From NCBI GenBank assembly GCA_963921935.1, contig OY998180.1:48305731-48369730 (forward strand): a stretch of 64,000 nt of DNA, in the 5' to 3' direction. The position numbers were made by a program, and so were the translations under genes. Each line of letters starts with the position of its first letter. Position 1 is the stretch's first letter. Shown here piece after piece: positions 35,001 through 50,000 of the stretch. This stretch comes from Galeruca laticollis. Its lineage: Eukaryota > Arthropoda > Insecta > Coleoptera > Chrysomelidae. The notes beneath the pieces are model-generated. The model made no database searches. It was given only the letters and a program-made list of their open reading frames with translations, and was not told the DNA's origin.

Positions 35001-38000
35001 TTTTTGTCAGTCCCAATTTTGAAGTTTCTTGGTAGGGCTATCTGCTTCCTCATTCTATATTTTTCCATCCCAAAGTAATGAAAACTAAAATTATTGAAAA
35101 ACAGAAGTCAAATTTCCATGTCATGTTCTGACAGTTCATAAAACTCTCTTGGCATCGTATAAAGCAGCTTATAAAGTTGCTAATGGAGAAAATAATATTT
35201 CTCTTTCTAATTATACAATCTGTCAATGTTATAATACAATACAAGTTACAATGTTCCAGTTTTCTCCTGAGCCTACTGGAAAAAAAATTATGTACACTTT
35301 AATAAAGCGGACTCCAAGAATGATGCAACATGATATTCTCTTAAGATTACAAATTATGCTATTGCTAAGGTGAATTTGCATTAGAAAATTTATGTTGAGA
35401 TTTCCTTAACCCTTTCGAGACTAACAGGACAATACGTCCCAAGGCATATTTTATTTAGACTATTGGGAATAGGGATCCCAAATAAACGTATATAAACGCC
35501 AGTTCAGTCTTTTTAACGACCAAAGTAATCTCGCATATGTTTGTTTACGAATAAAACAAGATAACCTCAAATTTTTCGTACACGTGGTTGCACCTAGTGC
35601 GTTTATTTAGTGAATTTGGTATTTGTTTTTTGAATAATTATTTACTGTGTACCATGTGTAATCATGTAAGTACCCCAACTTTAGCACGCCTAGTGTTTGC
35701 ACCATATAACGTTTTGGCTGAGTCAATACGGTAGATTTTATTTTCGAGGGACATTATGTCCCAGCAGGCTACTTTGATGGGATGATTTATCCCAGTAGGC
35801 GTAAAAATTATTTTTCTTTTCAGAATGAGCAAAAGAAAATTAACTCCAAAGGAGCTTGAAGAAATCGCTGAAAATTTGGACTTGTCAGACTGATACTGAT
35901 CCTTATCGTACCAGTGAGGTTCAGACTGGTATCCTTCGGGTTCCGAATCTGAACATGCATCTGAAGGCGATATGCAGACTTCAAGTTCCGATGGTGACGT
36001 TATCGAGCCTGAAGGTAACGAAGTTTTTCTCGATAGTTATCCAGATACAGTTAATTCCAACGTTCCGAACGCATTGACAATTCTTCAATCAGTACCTACA
36101 ACATCTTCTGGATCAGACAACATAATCTGGAATTCAGTGCCGCAGAACTATACCCCAAGGATTCAACTCCCCACTGCTAGGAATACAGAAATTCTTTTGT
36201 ACTCTATAAATAGTCAGTCTACAGAAATTGATATTTTTCTGAAGTTATTTCCAAGAAGCTTGTACATATTTATATCGCAATGTACTAATGAGAGGTTAAC
36301 CATTTTGGAAAAGAAAACTAAGAAAAAAGTTAAACAAACGGACTCTTCAGGAATTATGATGGTAACTGGTGTTATGATGGTAATGGCTTATAACACGCTT
36401 CCAAGTTTGAGTTGCTATTGGTCAAAGCATACCTCCGTGGGTAATACTGCAATAAAAAATGCAATATCACGTGACCGTTATAAACTACTTATATCCAAAT
36501 TATACTTCAATAGCCCTGAGAAACCAGCAGATTGTTACAAGATTTATTATATCGAGGAGCTTCTGGAGTGTTTCAAACATACATATCAAAATGCAAGAAC
36601 GGATTCGGTTTATCAGTCTATAGATGAAAGTATGGCGAAATTCAAGGGCAGATCGAGTCTAAAACAGTATTTGCCCTTGAAGCCCATCAAACGTGAAATA
36701 AAGTTATGGGTAAGAAGCGACTCTCTTAGCGGTTATGTTTATGACCTCGATGTGTATAGTGGAAAGCAGGATGGGCAAGCAGATGGATCAGTAGGGGAAA
36801 GGGTTGTTAGAAAACTTACCAGCTCAATTATGAAAACTGATGTCGTAATATGTTTCGACCGATTTTTTACATCTTTGACATTGATGAAAACCTTGCCATA
36901 TGCTGCAGTAGGAACTTGTATTGGTACGTGAAAGAACATACCAAAGAGCCAGGGTAAATTAGAGTAGAATGAATCAACATTTCTATGCACAAATAACGGG
37001 ATTACGTATGAGACGTAAAAAGATTCCATTTTTGGAATTCTTGGTAGCCTTGGCAGAAAGTCTTATTGAACAAGTGAAAAGCAAAGCCGGGGTGAAGAGA
37101 AGTTCAACTTCCGGAAGAACATCAAAGCGGCAAAAAACAATGTTGAATGTTGGTGACCATATGCCGATTGTCGAGCAGAAACGGAGAAGGTGCATAAGAT
37201 GTTCACAAATGAAGATGGAGAAACGGACAAGAACTGTTTGTAGAGCATGTAGTGTGCCGTTATGCAATGACTGTTTCCCCCCCTTTCCATATGTAAAATC
37301 ATGTAATATTTTGACTAAAATTATTTGTTCAACTTATTTTTGTGTTTTTTCAAAACTCGTGGGAAATATTGTCCCAACGTAATGGACTAATGGGACCATA
37401 TGTCCTACTAAAAAAAAAACTAAAATACGTTAAAAAAATTACAAACATCACTAAAAGCTTCCCAATTTCAAAATATGGAACCGCAAATCAAATAATAATC
37501 TTAACGAAAAAAATAAAAATACGTCTTGAAAGGGTTAAGCTATGTCCTGTAAGTCCAAGAGTTTACAAGTATTGATCAAATTTGTTTGGATCTCTGAAAG
37601 CACAATTTGATTCATATAGGAATTTTACAATCTTAATCACCAAATCCTGGTCTAAGTATGGTTTTGCCAATAGCTATTTCTCATCTAAACTGCCAAGTTT
37701 GTCTATAAACTTAGAAAGGAAAGGAATATTGTATTAGAACGTCGAGAATTCTACAAGAGTTTACTTCTACTGCAGCTTTCTTATTTACTAGTCATTGTAA
37801 AAATCTTGATACACTGTTTCTTTAATTATAATAATGTAAATATATTTAATTTGACTGAAAATATTAACTTTTTCTTCAAGGAAACTCAGAAAAGATGTAG
37901 AATTGATAATAAAACATTCAGAAATAAATTTGAGTTGCAACCATTACCTACTGGTTATAATAAAAGACATATCTAAGATGATTAGAACAGATGAACTAAT

Positions 38001-41000
38001 ACATATTAAAAATTGATGAATATCTTAAGGTATGTGGTGCGAACGTCGAGAAGCAAACATAAGAATTATATCCCTGAATAATAAAGATATTCTAATATAT
38101 TAGTTTTATCTTTAATAAATAATCTTTTTCAAAAATCTTCACCTACATTAGAAACTATTGAAAAACATCATTTTTTGAATTTTGCTGATCATTAAAATGT
38201 TTATATATAAGACAAGAAGGCCCAGCACATTCTTAGCTTCTTCTCTGAATTTAAAATGATCATAACACAAAGGTTTTTTGGAAGTATTATTATCAAATTT
38301 ATTTCTACTTCGCGATCTAGTTCTACAAGAATTACATTGATTTTCGTCGTGACTTTTATGCAAATTTTAATTTCTAATCGAATTTATTTCCGTTTCTAAA
38401 AGGTTTTGTTTCTCTAAAACTTCATTAAACATTTTCTGAAAGGTTTCAGAAAAGTGAGCTAGATTTTCATTAAAATAAGAGCTTCCTGCATTTAAATTAT
38501 CAATACCAAAAATATTCTTGTTGTTTTGGGAACTTTCCCAAATGTTTTCAGTCAAATCTAAAAGTTATTTTTTATCAACTTTTCCTGAAGCTGTAATTGC
38601 TATAACAATATACTTCAGAAGATGCCTTTTCCAAAGTCTCAATAATAAATCATGATTAATAATTTAATTATCATCCGCAGTCACGATAGAAAAAAAAAGG
38701 TTTGCCATCGGCAATTTCTGAATTCGAAATTAATTTTGCGGGTGTTTTTCATTGCTCAAACTAAGTCTTTGTATATAGTCTTTTTAAGAAATTCTCACAT
38801 ATATTTGTCGTCGGAGGATCATTTGCGATGTCTGTAACATTGTTAAAACTTTCAATAGGTAAATTTGTCAAAACTCAATGAAATTTGTGTTTGTCAGATG
38901 TTATTTTATTAACCACATATTGACTTTCTGCCTGAAGAAACCATAAATCAGAGTAAATAGTATGGAAAGGAGTCAATTTAATTTGTTTAATGTCATCAAT
39001 ATATAAATTTTCCCTCGTGCTTTCAAATTTTAGAAATATCTCCACCAACCAAAAAATGACATAATGATATAACAGAAAAAATGCTTACTGATACTACTGA
39101 CAGAATAAATCACAGCTTAGACACTGCTCATGTGGCTCATGATAGCGAAGACACTACTGAGTTTCAGAAGACAGATTTATGTAAGCCCTCATACAGAACA
39201 GTTTCCAGATTCTTTATTGATAGAATTCGAACAAACCAGCTACCTAGTTTTCTCCAAAAAGTTGGACTAACATACTACAACTGCAAAGCTGATGGTCACA
39301 TAGCCTTACAATGTAACAATAGTTCCATTCAATCAGAACATAACCCATCTAGCTCAACAACAAATAATCAAGCATTCACAATTTCCCAAACTCTTCCTAC
39401 AACCCCAATACATACTATCCCACTATTTTCTTCATCATCAACTGCAAAAAAATTGTCAACAAATAATATTATAATACAAAATTTGACATCCGACCCCACA
39501 ACAGAAGAATCTTCACTTATTCAAGAGACGCCCACAAAATCAATAAATATAGAAGCAGAAATAGAAACAACAAATATCCCCAAAATGTCACAAACAAGAG
39601 ACCTACACATGATAGCGATAATAACATAATGCTGGAAAAATTATTTCCAAAACCAAAATCGCCAACTCTAAAAAAGATCAAAAGAGCAAGAAACAGTAAA
39701 CCATATCCTGCAAAGAGTTCATCGAAAATCATTCACCGCCTTTTGTTTTCGACTTTGATCAATTATTTGTCTTACTAGATAATGTAACTGGCTCACCCGA
39801 ACTTGTAAATATCGCTTTAGATTTCACATCTGATCTCATTGTGCTTACAAATATGTTAACCGAAGTATATCCTCTTCTTAAATTACTCCAAAATTCAATT
39901 CTATACTGGCAACATAGATGGTTTCTAACATCAACTTGGTATGTTACAAATTATTATTTGAGAATATTCTCCGGGCATCATATGTCTTCAAGAATCCAAT
40001 CTCAAACCAAGTAGCAGCTACTCAAACAATCAATTCCTATTTTTCTCCAAAACTCGTAACACCTGTGAACGGGTTGGGCTAACTTCCGAAACTAAAACAC
40101 TAGAGAACTTAAACAATTTGTACTTGTATACCAATCCTTCGATATGGATGGATGTAAGAAACCAGCACTGAATGACAGTAATACTTCCCAACTTCCTCAA
40201 AGTAGTGGAAATAAATTGTTAATGAACATTTTTAATCTATATTTCAACAATTACGTGCATAAAAATATGCGTCTGATTGCATTGGTTTTATCCCGTATCT
40301 CTCTTAAATTTACAAAAGAGAATTACCTTTATGAAATAGGTGACAATTCACTGCACTGCGAGTATTTTGTAACTTTTTACAATCAAAAAAAGGAATTCTT
40401 TTTAAAATGGATGACAGTGACTGTTACACTTGTTGCCAAACTGATCTTATTTTTTTAAGCACACTATATATAATCAAAAGAAAACAGACACTACTGATTG
40501 AGATGAAATGCGTTGAACTGGTACTGTTAATTGAGTGAACCAAAATGTTATAAACTGTTTTGTAACAACACCAGACGTGCCAGTGGTGGAGTAGTAACTT
40601 TAATAAGCTAATCTTTTCAAGCAGACTACTTTCACGTAAACTCAGGCATTGAAGCTCTTGTTGTGAAATTCATTAGCCATAAAACCTTTTACATTGTAAC
40701 ATATATGTTGCTCCCGATTCCACAATAGAATACAACTAGAAAACTTACTAAATTATCATTGGGGATATCAACACACATTCCATTGAATTTTCTGAATGAT
40801 GGAAACCATACTAGGTTCAGCATATCTACCGGAGAAACATCTGCTATTGATTTAAGCCCCTGTGACCCAGTACTCACTGCCAATTTATTATGGGAAGTTC
40901 TATCATACCTCTACAGGAAAATGTTCATCAAAATACTTGCCTAAACGGACAATTAAATCTGCAGATTGGACGACTTTCACAAATCAGATTGAACTAAACA

Positions 41001-44000
41001 TGAATAACTGCAATATTTCCAATCATATCCAAAAATGTGTACTAAATTGCAATGAACAGCACATTGGCCAATCTAAAGAAATAAAAGGTTGTCCCCTGGT
41101 GTAATCAAGAATGTGAAAAAGTTACCAGGGAAGCAAAAACAGTGTTGAGCAGGTATAAGAAACACAAAACTCTCCAAAAACGTGTAGAGCTGAAGAAATA
41201 CAAGGCAAAAGTACAACTTGTAATCAAACAATACAATGAAAAATCATGGCAGGAATATGTTTCTGGAATAAACTCTTCCACACCAATAAGCCAAGTCTGG
41301 AGCAAAATCAGAAAAATGAATGGATTTAGTTTAAAGAGCACTATTTGTAACATTAAACACAATGATCGTTACTATTCATCCGCATTAGATATAGTCAATA
41401 TTCTGGGCCAAACCTATCAAGAACATTCGTCAACTTCAAACTTCACATGTGATTTTCTTAATTATAAGACACAAATCGAATAAACTCCCATCAGTTTTGA
41501 AGATACACTCAACAACGCATTAAATATACCTATCATCATAGAAGAACTTGATAGCACTCTAGACAAAATTTGAGTCCAGGCCCAGATAATATTCCAGTCA
41601 TATTTCTCAAGTATCTACCACCTTCAGCAAAATGGCACTTACTGAATATTTTCAATAAGATATGGAAAGACAAAGTTTTCCCTTCTCTGTGGTCTGAAGC
41701 TATTACCCTACCATTTTTGAAAAGTAAAAAACCCAAACAAGAAGCTAACTCGTACAGACCAATCTCTCTAACTTGCTCAATGGAAAAATTGCTAATCCCA
41801 AAACCCTAATTTTAACTAATTCCTTAAGTAGTATTTATTCCTTGAAACGTCTTTATCCCATGCACCCTATAATACAATCAATTAAGTCACAGCTTCAAAA
41901 AATGCAGAACGACAACAAAATAGTTGATTTAAAGTGGATTCCTTCACATACTAGTATCAGAGGAAATTAAGAAGCAGATATATGTGAGCATATTGCGATA
42001 GCTAGTGATAATGTCAAACTTATTGCGTGATGACTGACTTGAGAATAGTCTTTCTTTCTTTCTCTTATCCTTATGCCTTCTCAGGCGTCGAATTGGGATT
42101 CTTCATATACCCATTTTTTCCATTCTTTTCTGTCCCTGGCCAATGCCTTCATCTCTCCTAATGTTTTTTCCAATTTCTTCAATCTGATCTATACATTTCC
42201 TCCTGGGTTTTCCTCTTTGTCTTTTTCTTGATATTCCTATTTCCATAACTTTTCTCGCAACTCTATCTTGCTTCATTCTTACTAGGTGGCCATACCAGTT
42301 TAATTGTTTCTTTTTAATCTTTGATATTGTAGGTTCTTGATTAGTTATGCTTCTGATTTCTTCGTTCCTCACTTTATCCCATTTTGTTTTACCTGCTATT
42401 TTCCTTAAATATTTCATTTCCATTGCATTTATTTTTGTTTCCTGTTTTTTCTGCATTACTTAGTTCTCACTAGCATAAGTTATAGTTGGGACTGTAATTT
42501 TGTTGTAGATTTCCAGCTTTGTATCCATATCAATGTGTTTATGGCTTAATATTGTTCGATTTAAGGAATATAATCTTGTTGATTTATTTGCTCTGTTATT
42601 AAGTTCTGCATCTATTTTTCCTTCTTCTGTTATGATACTACCTAGGTAATTATAAGTTGTTACTCTTTCTAATGTTTTGTAATTACATTTCAATTCCTTG
42701 CAGTTACTCCCCTCTCGCTGTTTTTCATTTACTATCACTACTTTGGTTTTTTCTGTATTCATTGTCATTTTCATATTTTCTATTTCTCTTGCCAATAAGT
42801 TGATTAGTTTCTGCATTTTATTTTTTGATTTTGCTATAAGTACAATATTGTATGCATACAGTAAATTACTTAATCTGACCGGCACCATGTTTCTGTACCC
42901 TATTATCATGTCCAGATTTCCTCCTTGTCATTTTATTTCCTTCACTATGTTGTCCATTATAATGACAAACAACAGTGGGCTTAAGCTATCGCCTTGTTTT
43001 ATACCTTTTTTCATTAGAAACTCTTCCGATCTTTGACCTTCTATCTGCGGTCTTAATTTGACTGTCTCGTATGTGCTTTTAATTATATTAATTAGAGCTT
43101 TAGGTACTTCTAAATCTTCCAATACCTCCCAAATTTTTTCTCTTTTCCCTGTGTCAAAAGCTGCCTTCAAGTCAATAAATGTTAAATACATGTCTTCTCC
43201 CGCTTCTACTGTATTATCAATTAGCCTTCTTAAAATATATAATATATTATCATTCGCTTGTCGTCCTGGTCTAAAAGCTGCTTGTTCCTCTTCTAATTTT
43301 GCTTCTACATAACGTCTTAATCGGATCTCTATTATTCTCGTGTAGATTTTGAAACTGGTTTGGGCTAAGGATATTGGTCTATAATTATTGCACAGTGTCT
43401 GATCCCCTTTTCTATGTATTGGCAGTATAAGGTTATTTTCCCAGTCTTTTGGGATTTTTTGAGTATCCCATGCTTCCCTGCATATGAGACACAGCCAGTC
43501 TTTTCCTTTTTCTCCTAACCATTTTAACAGTTCTGGCGCTACTTCATCCTCCCCACTGGCTTTTCCTATTTTAAGTTTATTTATAGCCACTTCCATTTCT
43601 TCTCTTTGGATTGCATGGTATTCATGTTCATTCCATTCCTCTTCCGCTATATTCGTTGTTTTCTTCTTCAACCTATTAATAAATTTGTCTTCGTAGTGTT
43701 CTTTCCAAGTCTTTAGTATTTGATTTAGTTCGGTCTCCAACAACAGCGCTATTCTTGACATCATTCGCGATTTCACGTATACGCGAATTTACGAAGGGTC
43801 AAATTGCGAACACTTGATGAAAGTGGTATTCTTGAACACCCTTCGCGATTCCTTGCGAGTGTCGGTTTGGCAACAGCTAAATAATTGAAAACTGATGTCA
43901 AAAAAGAAGATTTGTAAAAAGCAGACAAAAAGTATATAACACTTCATGCTTTTAACATTAGTTAAACTGATATTGGTACATTATTATTTGTAATTTTTTT

Positions 44001-47000
44001 AAAGCAATATGTCGAATATTGATAAAAAATCGTATGTAACATTGGAACAAAAGAATTTGTTAGTAGAATTTGTGAAAAAAAATCCTAATTTAGTAAGTGC
44101 AAAGTATTCTCCAAATTTTACACAAAAGGATGGCAAATCATTGTAGCCAGATATCTCTGCCATCCTAAATAGTTGTGTAGGTGCCAGAAAAGAATGGAAA
44201 GCATGGAGAAAGGTAAATATATTTGTATTTCTGAAATACTCCATCGATCTAATTATAATTTATGTTTTAGACATGGCAGGATATAAGATCCAGGACAAGA
44301 GCGAAAAATGTTGAATTTAAGAAACAATGCTCGGCCACTGGTGGAGGGCCTTACATAAAAAAACCCATTAATGCATTTGAAGATAATGTTTTAGAGACAA
44401 TCACGGCGGTAGCAATTGAAGGCCACACTAATGTGAAGAAATCATCAGTTAATTTTAGTATTAAAGGGGGGTGCAATGATATTGACCTTATATTGGAAGA
44501 TACAGGAATTTCAGCATCAACATCCACAGAAGATGTGATTCCTGAAATGTTGAAAGATAATTCAACTTCTTCAGAATTTTTAAATCCTGGCACTTCTGCA
44601 GAAAAGTCTCCTGCAAAGAAACTCTTTCCTAAGGCACCAAGAAAAAAGCTCATTTACAGTTCACAAGCAGCTCAAGATTATAAAATTTCATTGGATAATA
44701 AAAACAAAATAAAAACTGTATATTATGAAAAAAAATTAGCTCTCCTAGAGCGTATTGTGTCTGCCAAGGAAAGGATTGCAGATGCCAAAGAAAAATCTGC
44801 TAAAGCAATGGAAAGCACCGCAGAAAATCTAGGGATGTTGGCACAAGTGGGACAATCATTATATGATTGTCTATGCTAATTTTCTACCTAAATGAATGTA
44901 GCTGTTTTTTTTGTTACTTTGAACAATCAATCTGCTGTACATTCCTGGTGGCATATTTTTTATGGGAATCAAGCCACAATATTATTTTAAACGTTTCTTG
45001 AGAACGAGTCTACCGGAATGTTGAAAATAAAGCTTAAAATAATATTGTGGTTGATTTCTCATCAAAAAGAAACTAAAAACATAATTTCTATCATTTTAAT
45101 AGATTGTTTTCATTTGTTTATTTTGTACCCATTTTAATTGTCAATGTATATGTCAGGTATATATTTTTTAATAAACTGTACCTTAGTTTGAAAAAAGAAA
45201 TTTTATTACTGCCTTCTATTTACCTTCTTCACTTTGATATTCCTTAATTAGCTGAAAGGGGGCTTTTAATTAGTAGGATGGCAGGTTGTGTAATAAATGA
45301 TAATGTTTAGGTCAAAATTCAATTTAATAAACTCTCATATTAAACATAATTTCTGTTATTAAGAATGTTCATTCTATATCAATACAATATTTTAGTAATT
45401 TGTAATCTGACATTTATTGGTAAGTAATACCCAATTATTACAAAGCTTCAAAATATACCTAACACATTAATTGTTGAAAAAAGTATTAATTAATATTCTT
45501 CTAGCACGTGTCTTCCAGCTTTTAATTCTGGATTAACCATTTGCGCAGGGTTATCTTCATCCTCATTATTATGGTTAACAAAAATGCCCATATCAACATC
45601 AACTTGTTCATCATCCCTTACAGGTGGTACATGGTATTCTATACACATATTGTGTAATATGACACATGCATTAATTATTCTGCATACAACAGGGGGTTTG
45701 TAATGTAATGCTCTATCTTTGCATAAACATCTGAACCTCATCTTTAGGACACCATTACACCTTTCTATTGTATTTCTGGTTGACCTTTGTCTCCTATTAT
45801 AAGTATGTTCTGGAGTTCCTTCAGGCGGTTCTTGGTCAAATGGCGTCAACAGCCATGTTCTTAAAGGGGACCCACTATCACCTAATAACAAATAATTATT
45901 GATATATATGTTAGGATGTCTCATAATTAATTATGTACAGAGTAATGGTAGAATCCTCACTTCAAAAAATCAATATTTGCAAAATATGATGTTACTGTAC
46001 ATTCACAACAAATTCTCCTATGCATAAGACATTTTACAATACTCGATTTTAGTTTCAATTTTTTTATTCGATTTTTCTGTACAAGTACAAATCGAAGCAA
46101 CGTGTGTATCTTCTTATACATTATTCAATTTTATTTTCTGATGCTTTATGTCATCCATTCAATTTCAATAGTACCCCTAACTAATTTACAAAATACATTA
46201 AGTTGAAAAGTATCAACGTTTTTCAAGATTCATGGGGCTATTCTACATTATTATGTGCACAAATGATTCCAAAATCAATCAAATACTTCAAGGTACAAAT
46301 ATAGTTTAGCGTCGATGCAAGATCAAGTTTTGTTTGACCTCAATTTTTATAAATTGCTTACAGCGATGGACGAAAACACTCAATGAATCTTTACTGTGCT
46401 CGTCTCCAGTTATTAACATACCATTCAATCCTGCACAGATGTTGACATGTTGCTTGCATCAATGCTCCACTATATTTGTACCTTAATATACACCGTTTTG
46501 ATGAAAACCTCTGTAAAATTACAATAGGTACATACCTAAAAGGTAATATCCCAGATATCCTTCAGCATGCAAATTCCTCATCATTTGCAGGACATTGGAA
46601 TTTCTCCAAATGTAAGCATCATGTGTACTTCCCGGATAACGTGCAAGCACATTTGTTATTTTTAGCTTGCTATCACAAATCTGACGAGTAGGAACATAAT
46701 TCAGTATAAATGGTGTACCAAAATTTAATTTACAATAATACAAATGTGAGATAAAACAGGTTGAATGTTAAATTTAAGGAATAACTGAAATGTTTTTTTA
46801 ATTCTTCAAAATTAAATCTATGCAATTTCAATAGAAGAATGGAGCAAATTTAATATATTTAGTTAAACTATTGACATAAGTTGCAAATTAATAAAATAGT
46901 ATAAACCTCCTATCAACTGAACATTTATGGAATGGTATCCTTTACAATTCACATAAATATGTTCGGAATGTTCTTCATCATTTTCTTTGGGGGTATGTAT

Positions 47001-50000
47001 CGCAACATGAGTGCAATCAATGCAACCTACCACACCTGGGAAATTATGATCTTCATGAAACCTGCAGACAATAGATATTTTCAAAATACTATTATTTTTG
47101 TTATGAAACTTTTAAGTATATTCTCACTTTTGCCTAACCGCATTGAGTTCTTCAAAATTTCTCGGAAGTCTGACCCACTGGCTAAAAATGACATCTTCAT
47201 TTAATGCGAAGGATACCTCCTCTATACATCTAGATGCAGATGGTTGCGAAACTGATACAAATAAATTTCTGGCAATGTCCATTTGGTACCCTCCAGAAGC
47301 AGCAAAAAATCTTAATGCAACTAAAATCTGAAATGTACATTGCTATCACCACATAATGCACAATAATAATTATTTAAACTTACTCTCGTTGTGATAGACA
47401 AATCTGTAATTCTGTTTTGAGGTCTCATGTGAGGTGTTAACAATTCTATGAGATATCTTACCAAGTCTTTGGATAATCTGAACATTTGTATAAATTGATG
47501 TTCACTTAACAGATGAAACGGATCAATATTATTAATCCTATTACGCGGCTGAGGTGGTACTTCAGCATTTTCCAAGTTTTCAATGTTTGCTATATGTTGT
47601 AAATAGTCCATTATATAATTAACCCCGAACGCAATAAATATCCAAAAAAATTTAAACAAAACTAAAAACAACAAATTGAAGTTAGGTTAGAATAGATCTG
47701 GGATAGATGGAATTTGTAGCAGAGACTAACGCATGCGTAAAGCGATTCATCTCGAAATTCACGACCACTAGGCACCACTCGCTGTTCTCTGCGAGTATTC
47801 GCGAACGTCGCGAGTGGTCAAGAATACGAAAATGTTAGTATCATTCGAACTATTGGAAATCGCGAGTGACCTTGAAATTTGCGAGTGCTCAAGAATAGCA
47901 CGCCAATTCGTTGTTTTTATTTTTTATTGCTCATATCTTTTCCTTTACTTCTTCGTAGTCTTTTTATTGCTGTCCAAAATTTTCTATTATCTGATGCATG
48001 TGTCTCTGACATCTCCCTTCCAAATTCTTTCCATGAGTCCCTTTTCGCTTTCTTGACCGCTTCCTTGACGATGTTTCTTTTTCCATTATATATTTCCTTA
48101 TCTTCCTGTGTTTTTGTTTGGAGGTATTTTTTCCATGAGGTATTCTTTTCTTTTACTAATGTTTGTATTTAAATGTTTGTTTAATTTATTTCTTCCACAT
48201 ATATCCTCTGCTTTTTCAAGTAATATTTGTTTAAATACTGTCCACCGTTTTTCGAGTGTCTATTCGTTGTTTTCATTAATCAATTTTTCTGTCTGTTTCT
48301 TCCTGATATTTAGATTTTTTTTCTGTGTTTCTTAATTTACTTATTGCAATTCTAATGAATCTTACTTCTTCTGTCTTCATTATTTTTTCTTCATATTCCG
48401 CTACTACTAATCAATGGTTTGTACTCAACTCAGCCTTTTTTCTTGTCTCTACTTTTTTCACCATCTTTGATAGGTTTTGTGTATAAACTATGTAATCGAT
48501 TAAACTTTTTGCATGTCTTTCTTCCGCTACAAAGGTATATTTATCCTCTAGTTTTTGTTTCCACATCGTATTTCCTATTATTAAATCGTTACTTTGACAA
48601 AAACCTATCTTAAGACCATTTCTGTTCGTTGTTTCCTCACCATAAACTCCCATACAACCCATTCCTCGATTGTAATCTTTACCAACTCTTGCGTTCCAAT
48701 CCCCCATAATGATTATGTTTTCGTTTTGCTCTCTTATATCATCCACTCCTTCCTGTATGTAAAATTCTGAAACCTCTTCCTCTCCCGTTCCTTCAACCGG
48801 TGCATATATTTGTATTATATTCAAAATTTCTTTTAGTCGTATACTTAGAACTAGTATTCTTGAATTTATATCCTTCATATTTATTTTCTCTGTTAAAATT
48901 ATTCCTACTCCCTCTTTTGCTCTTTGTTCTACTTTTACCCCTGAGTAATATAATTTGTGATTATTTGTTAAATTTATTTGTCCTGATCCTTTTTTCTTTG
49001 TTTCACTTATTCTTAAATATGTACTTTGTTGTTTTCCATTTCCTCCGTTATTTCGATTTCCTTTCCTGTTGATGTATTAATATTCCATATACCTATATTT
49101 ATATGTTCTTGGTCTGCACTATTTATATATTGTCTACAATTATTTTTTCCCCAGTCTGATCATTTTTTCTATCTTGTCACGTACCATAATTATTTTTGTG
49201 TTTAAATTTCCTATTAGTTTCTTCTTTATCCCTATTGCTAAAACTACTTCTATTCTTACTGCTACACTTATTACTATTCTTAATACTATTATTTTTATTT
49301 AATTTATCTTCGTGTATGTCTTCTAGTTTTCTGGGTACCCTGTTTGTAACATTTTCCGAGTTGGTGCTATATCTTCATCATCTTCCATGCTGGGTGACCA
49401 CTGGCTAGCCGTTCTTCCTTTTTTCTTGTTTGCATTTGTTTTTGTTTCTTCTTCTCGATTGTATTCCAGCTGATCTAAGGTATATATTGTGTCCTCCACT
49501 CTTAATTTATCATATTATTATACTTGCTCTACATCTTTTTCTCTAGCCTATTTTAGATAGGGGATGAGTGCTTTCCGTTTATCTTGGATTGCTTTTGGTA
49601 GATCCTCTGATATCCATATTTTTGTACCTTTCAAGTTTTTGGCTTCTCTTATTATTTCTATTTTTTTGTCTTCTCTTGATAGCTCTAGCCATAGTGGTCT
49701 GTTTCTGTTATTATCTGTCTCTTTCTTACCGATTCTTCTTATTTGCTATCTGCTTCCATGTTTATTTTGACCTTTATTTATCTAAAATTTGTTTAATTTT
49801 GTTGTTTCTTATTTCGCACGTTTCGTTCTCAGTTTCTTCTATTCCATATACTACAAGGTTCTTTCTCTTGCTTTCTTTTTCTAATTGTTGTATTCTCTTA
49901 GCATGAATTCCGATTTTTTGTTCCATTTGGGTGACTTTGTTCTTTAATGCCGTATTTTCATTAGTTATTTTCTTTATTTGTTCTTGAAAATTATCCATCT

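Larger units (their letters stand above)
43748..47899. mobile_element. PIF/Harbinger element with two genes, inserted in the LINE
   Basis: The ends read GCTATTCTTGA at both termini (inverted), with CTCGC/GCGAG-rich subterminal repeats (CGCGATT, GCGAGTG) on both sides. The element interrupts the LINE ORF2 exactly: LINE endonuclease lies on one side and RT on the other. It contains a transposase on the - strand and a SANT/Myb-like gene on the + strand, facing each other tail to tail, the usual two-gene content of PIF/Harbinger. The 3-bp target duplication could not be fixed. Confidence 0.88.

Noticed and set aside
37715..37755. gag-like ERNIVLERREFYKS
   Set aside because: Too short to assign.
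42698..49906. many + strand frames rich in Phe, Leu and Ser, resembling membrane proteins
   Set aside because: They are antisense shadows of the A-rich LINE on the - strand.
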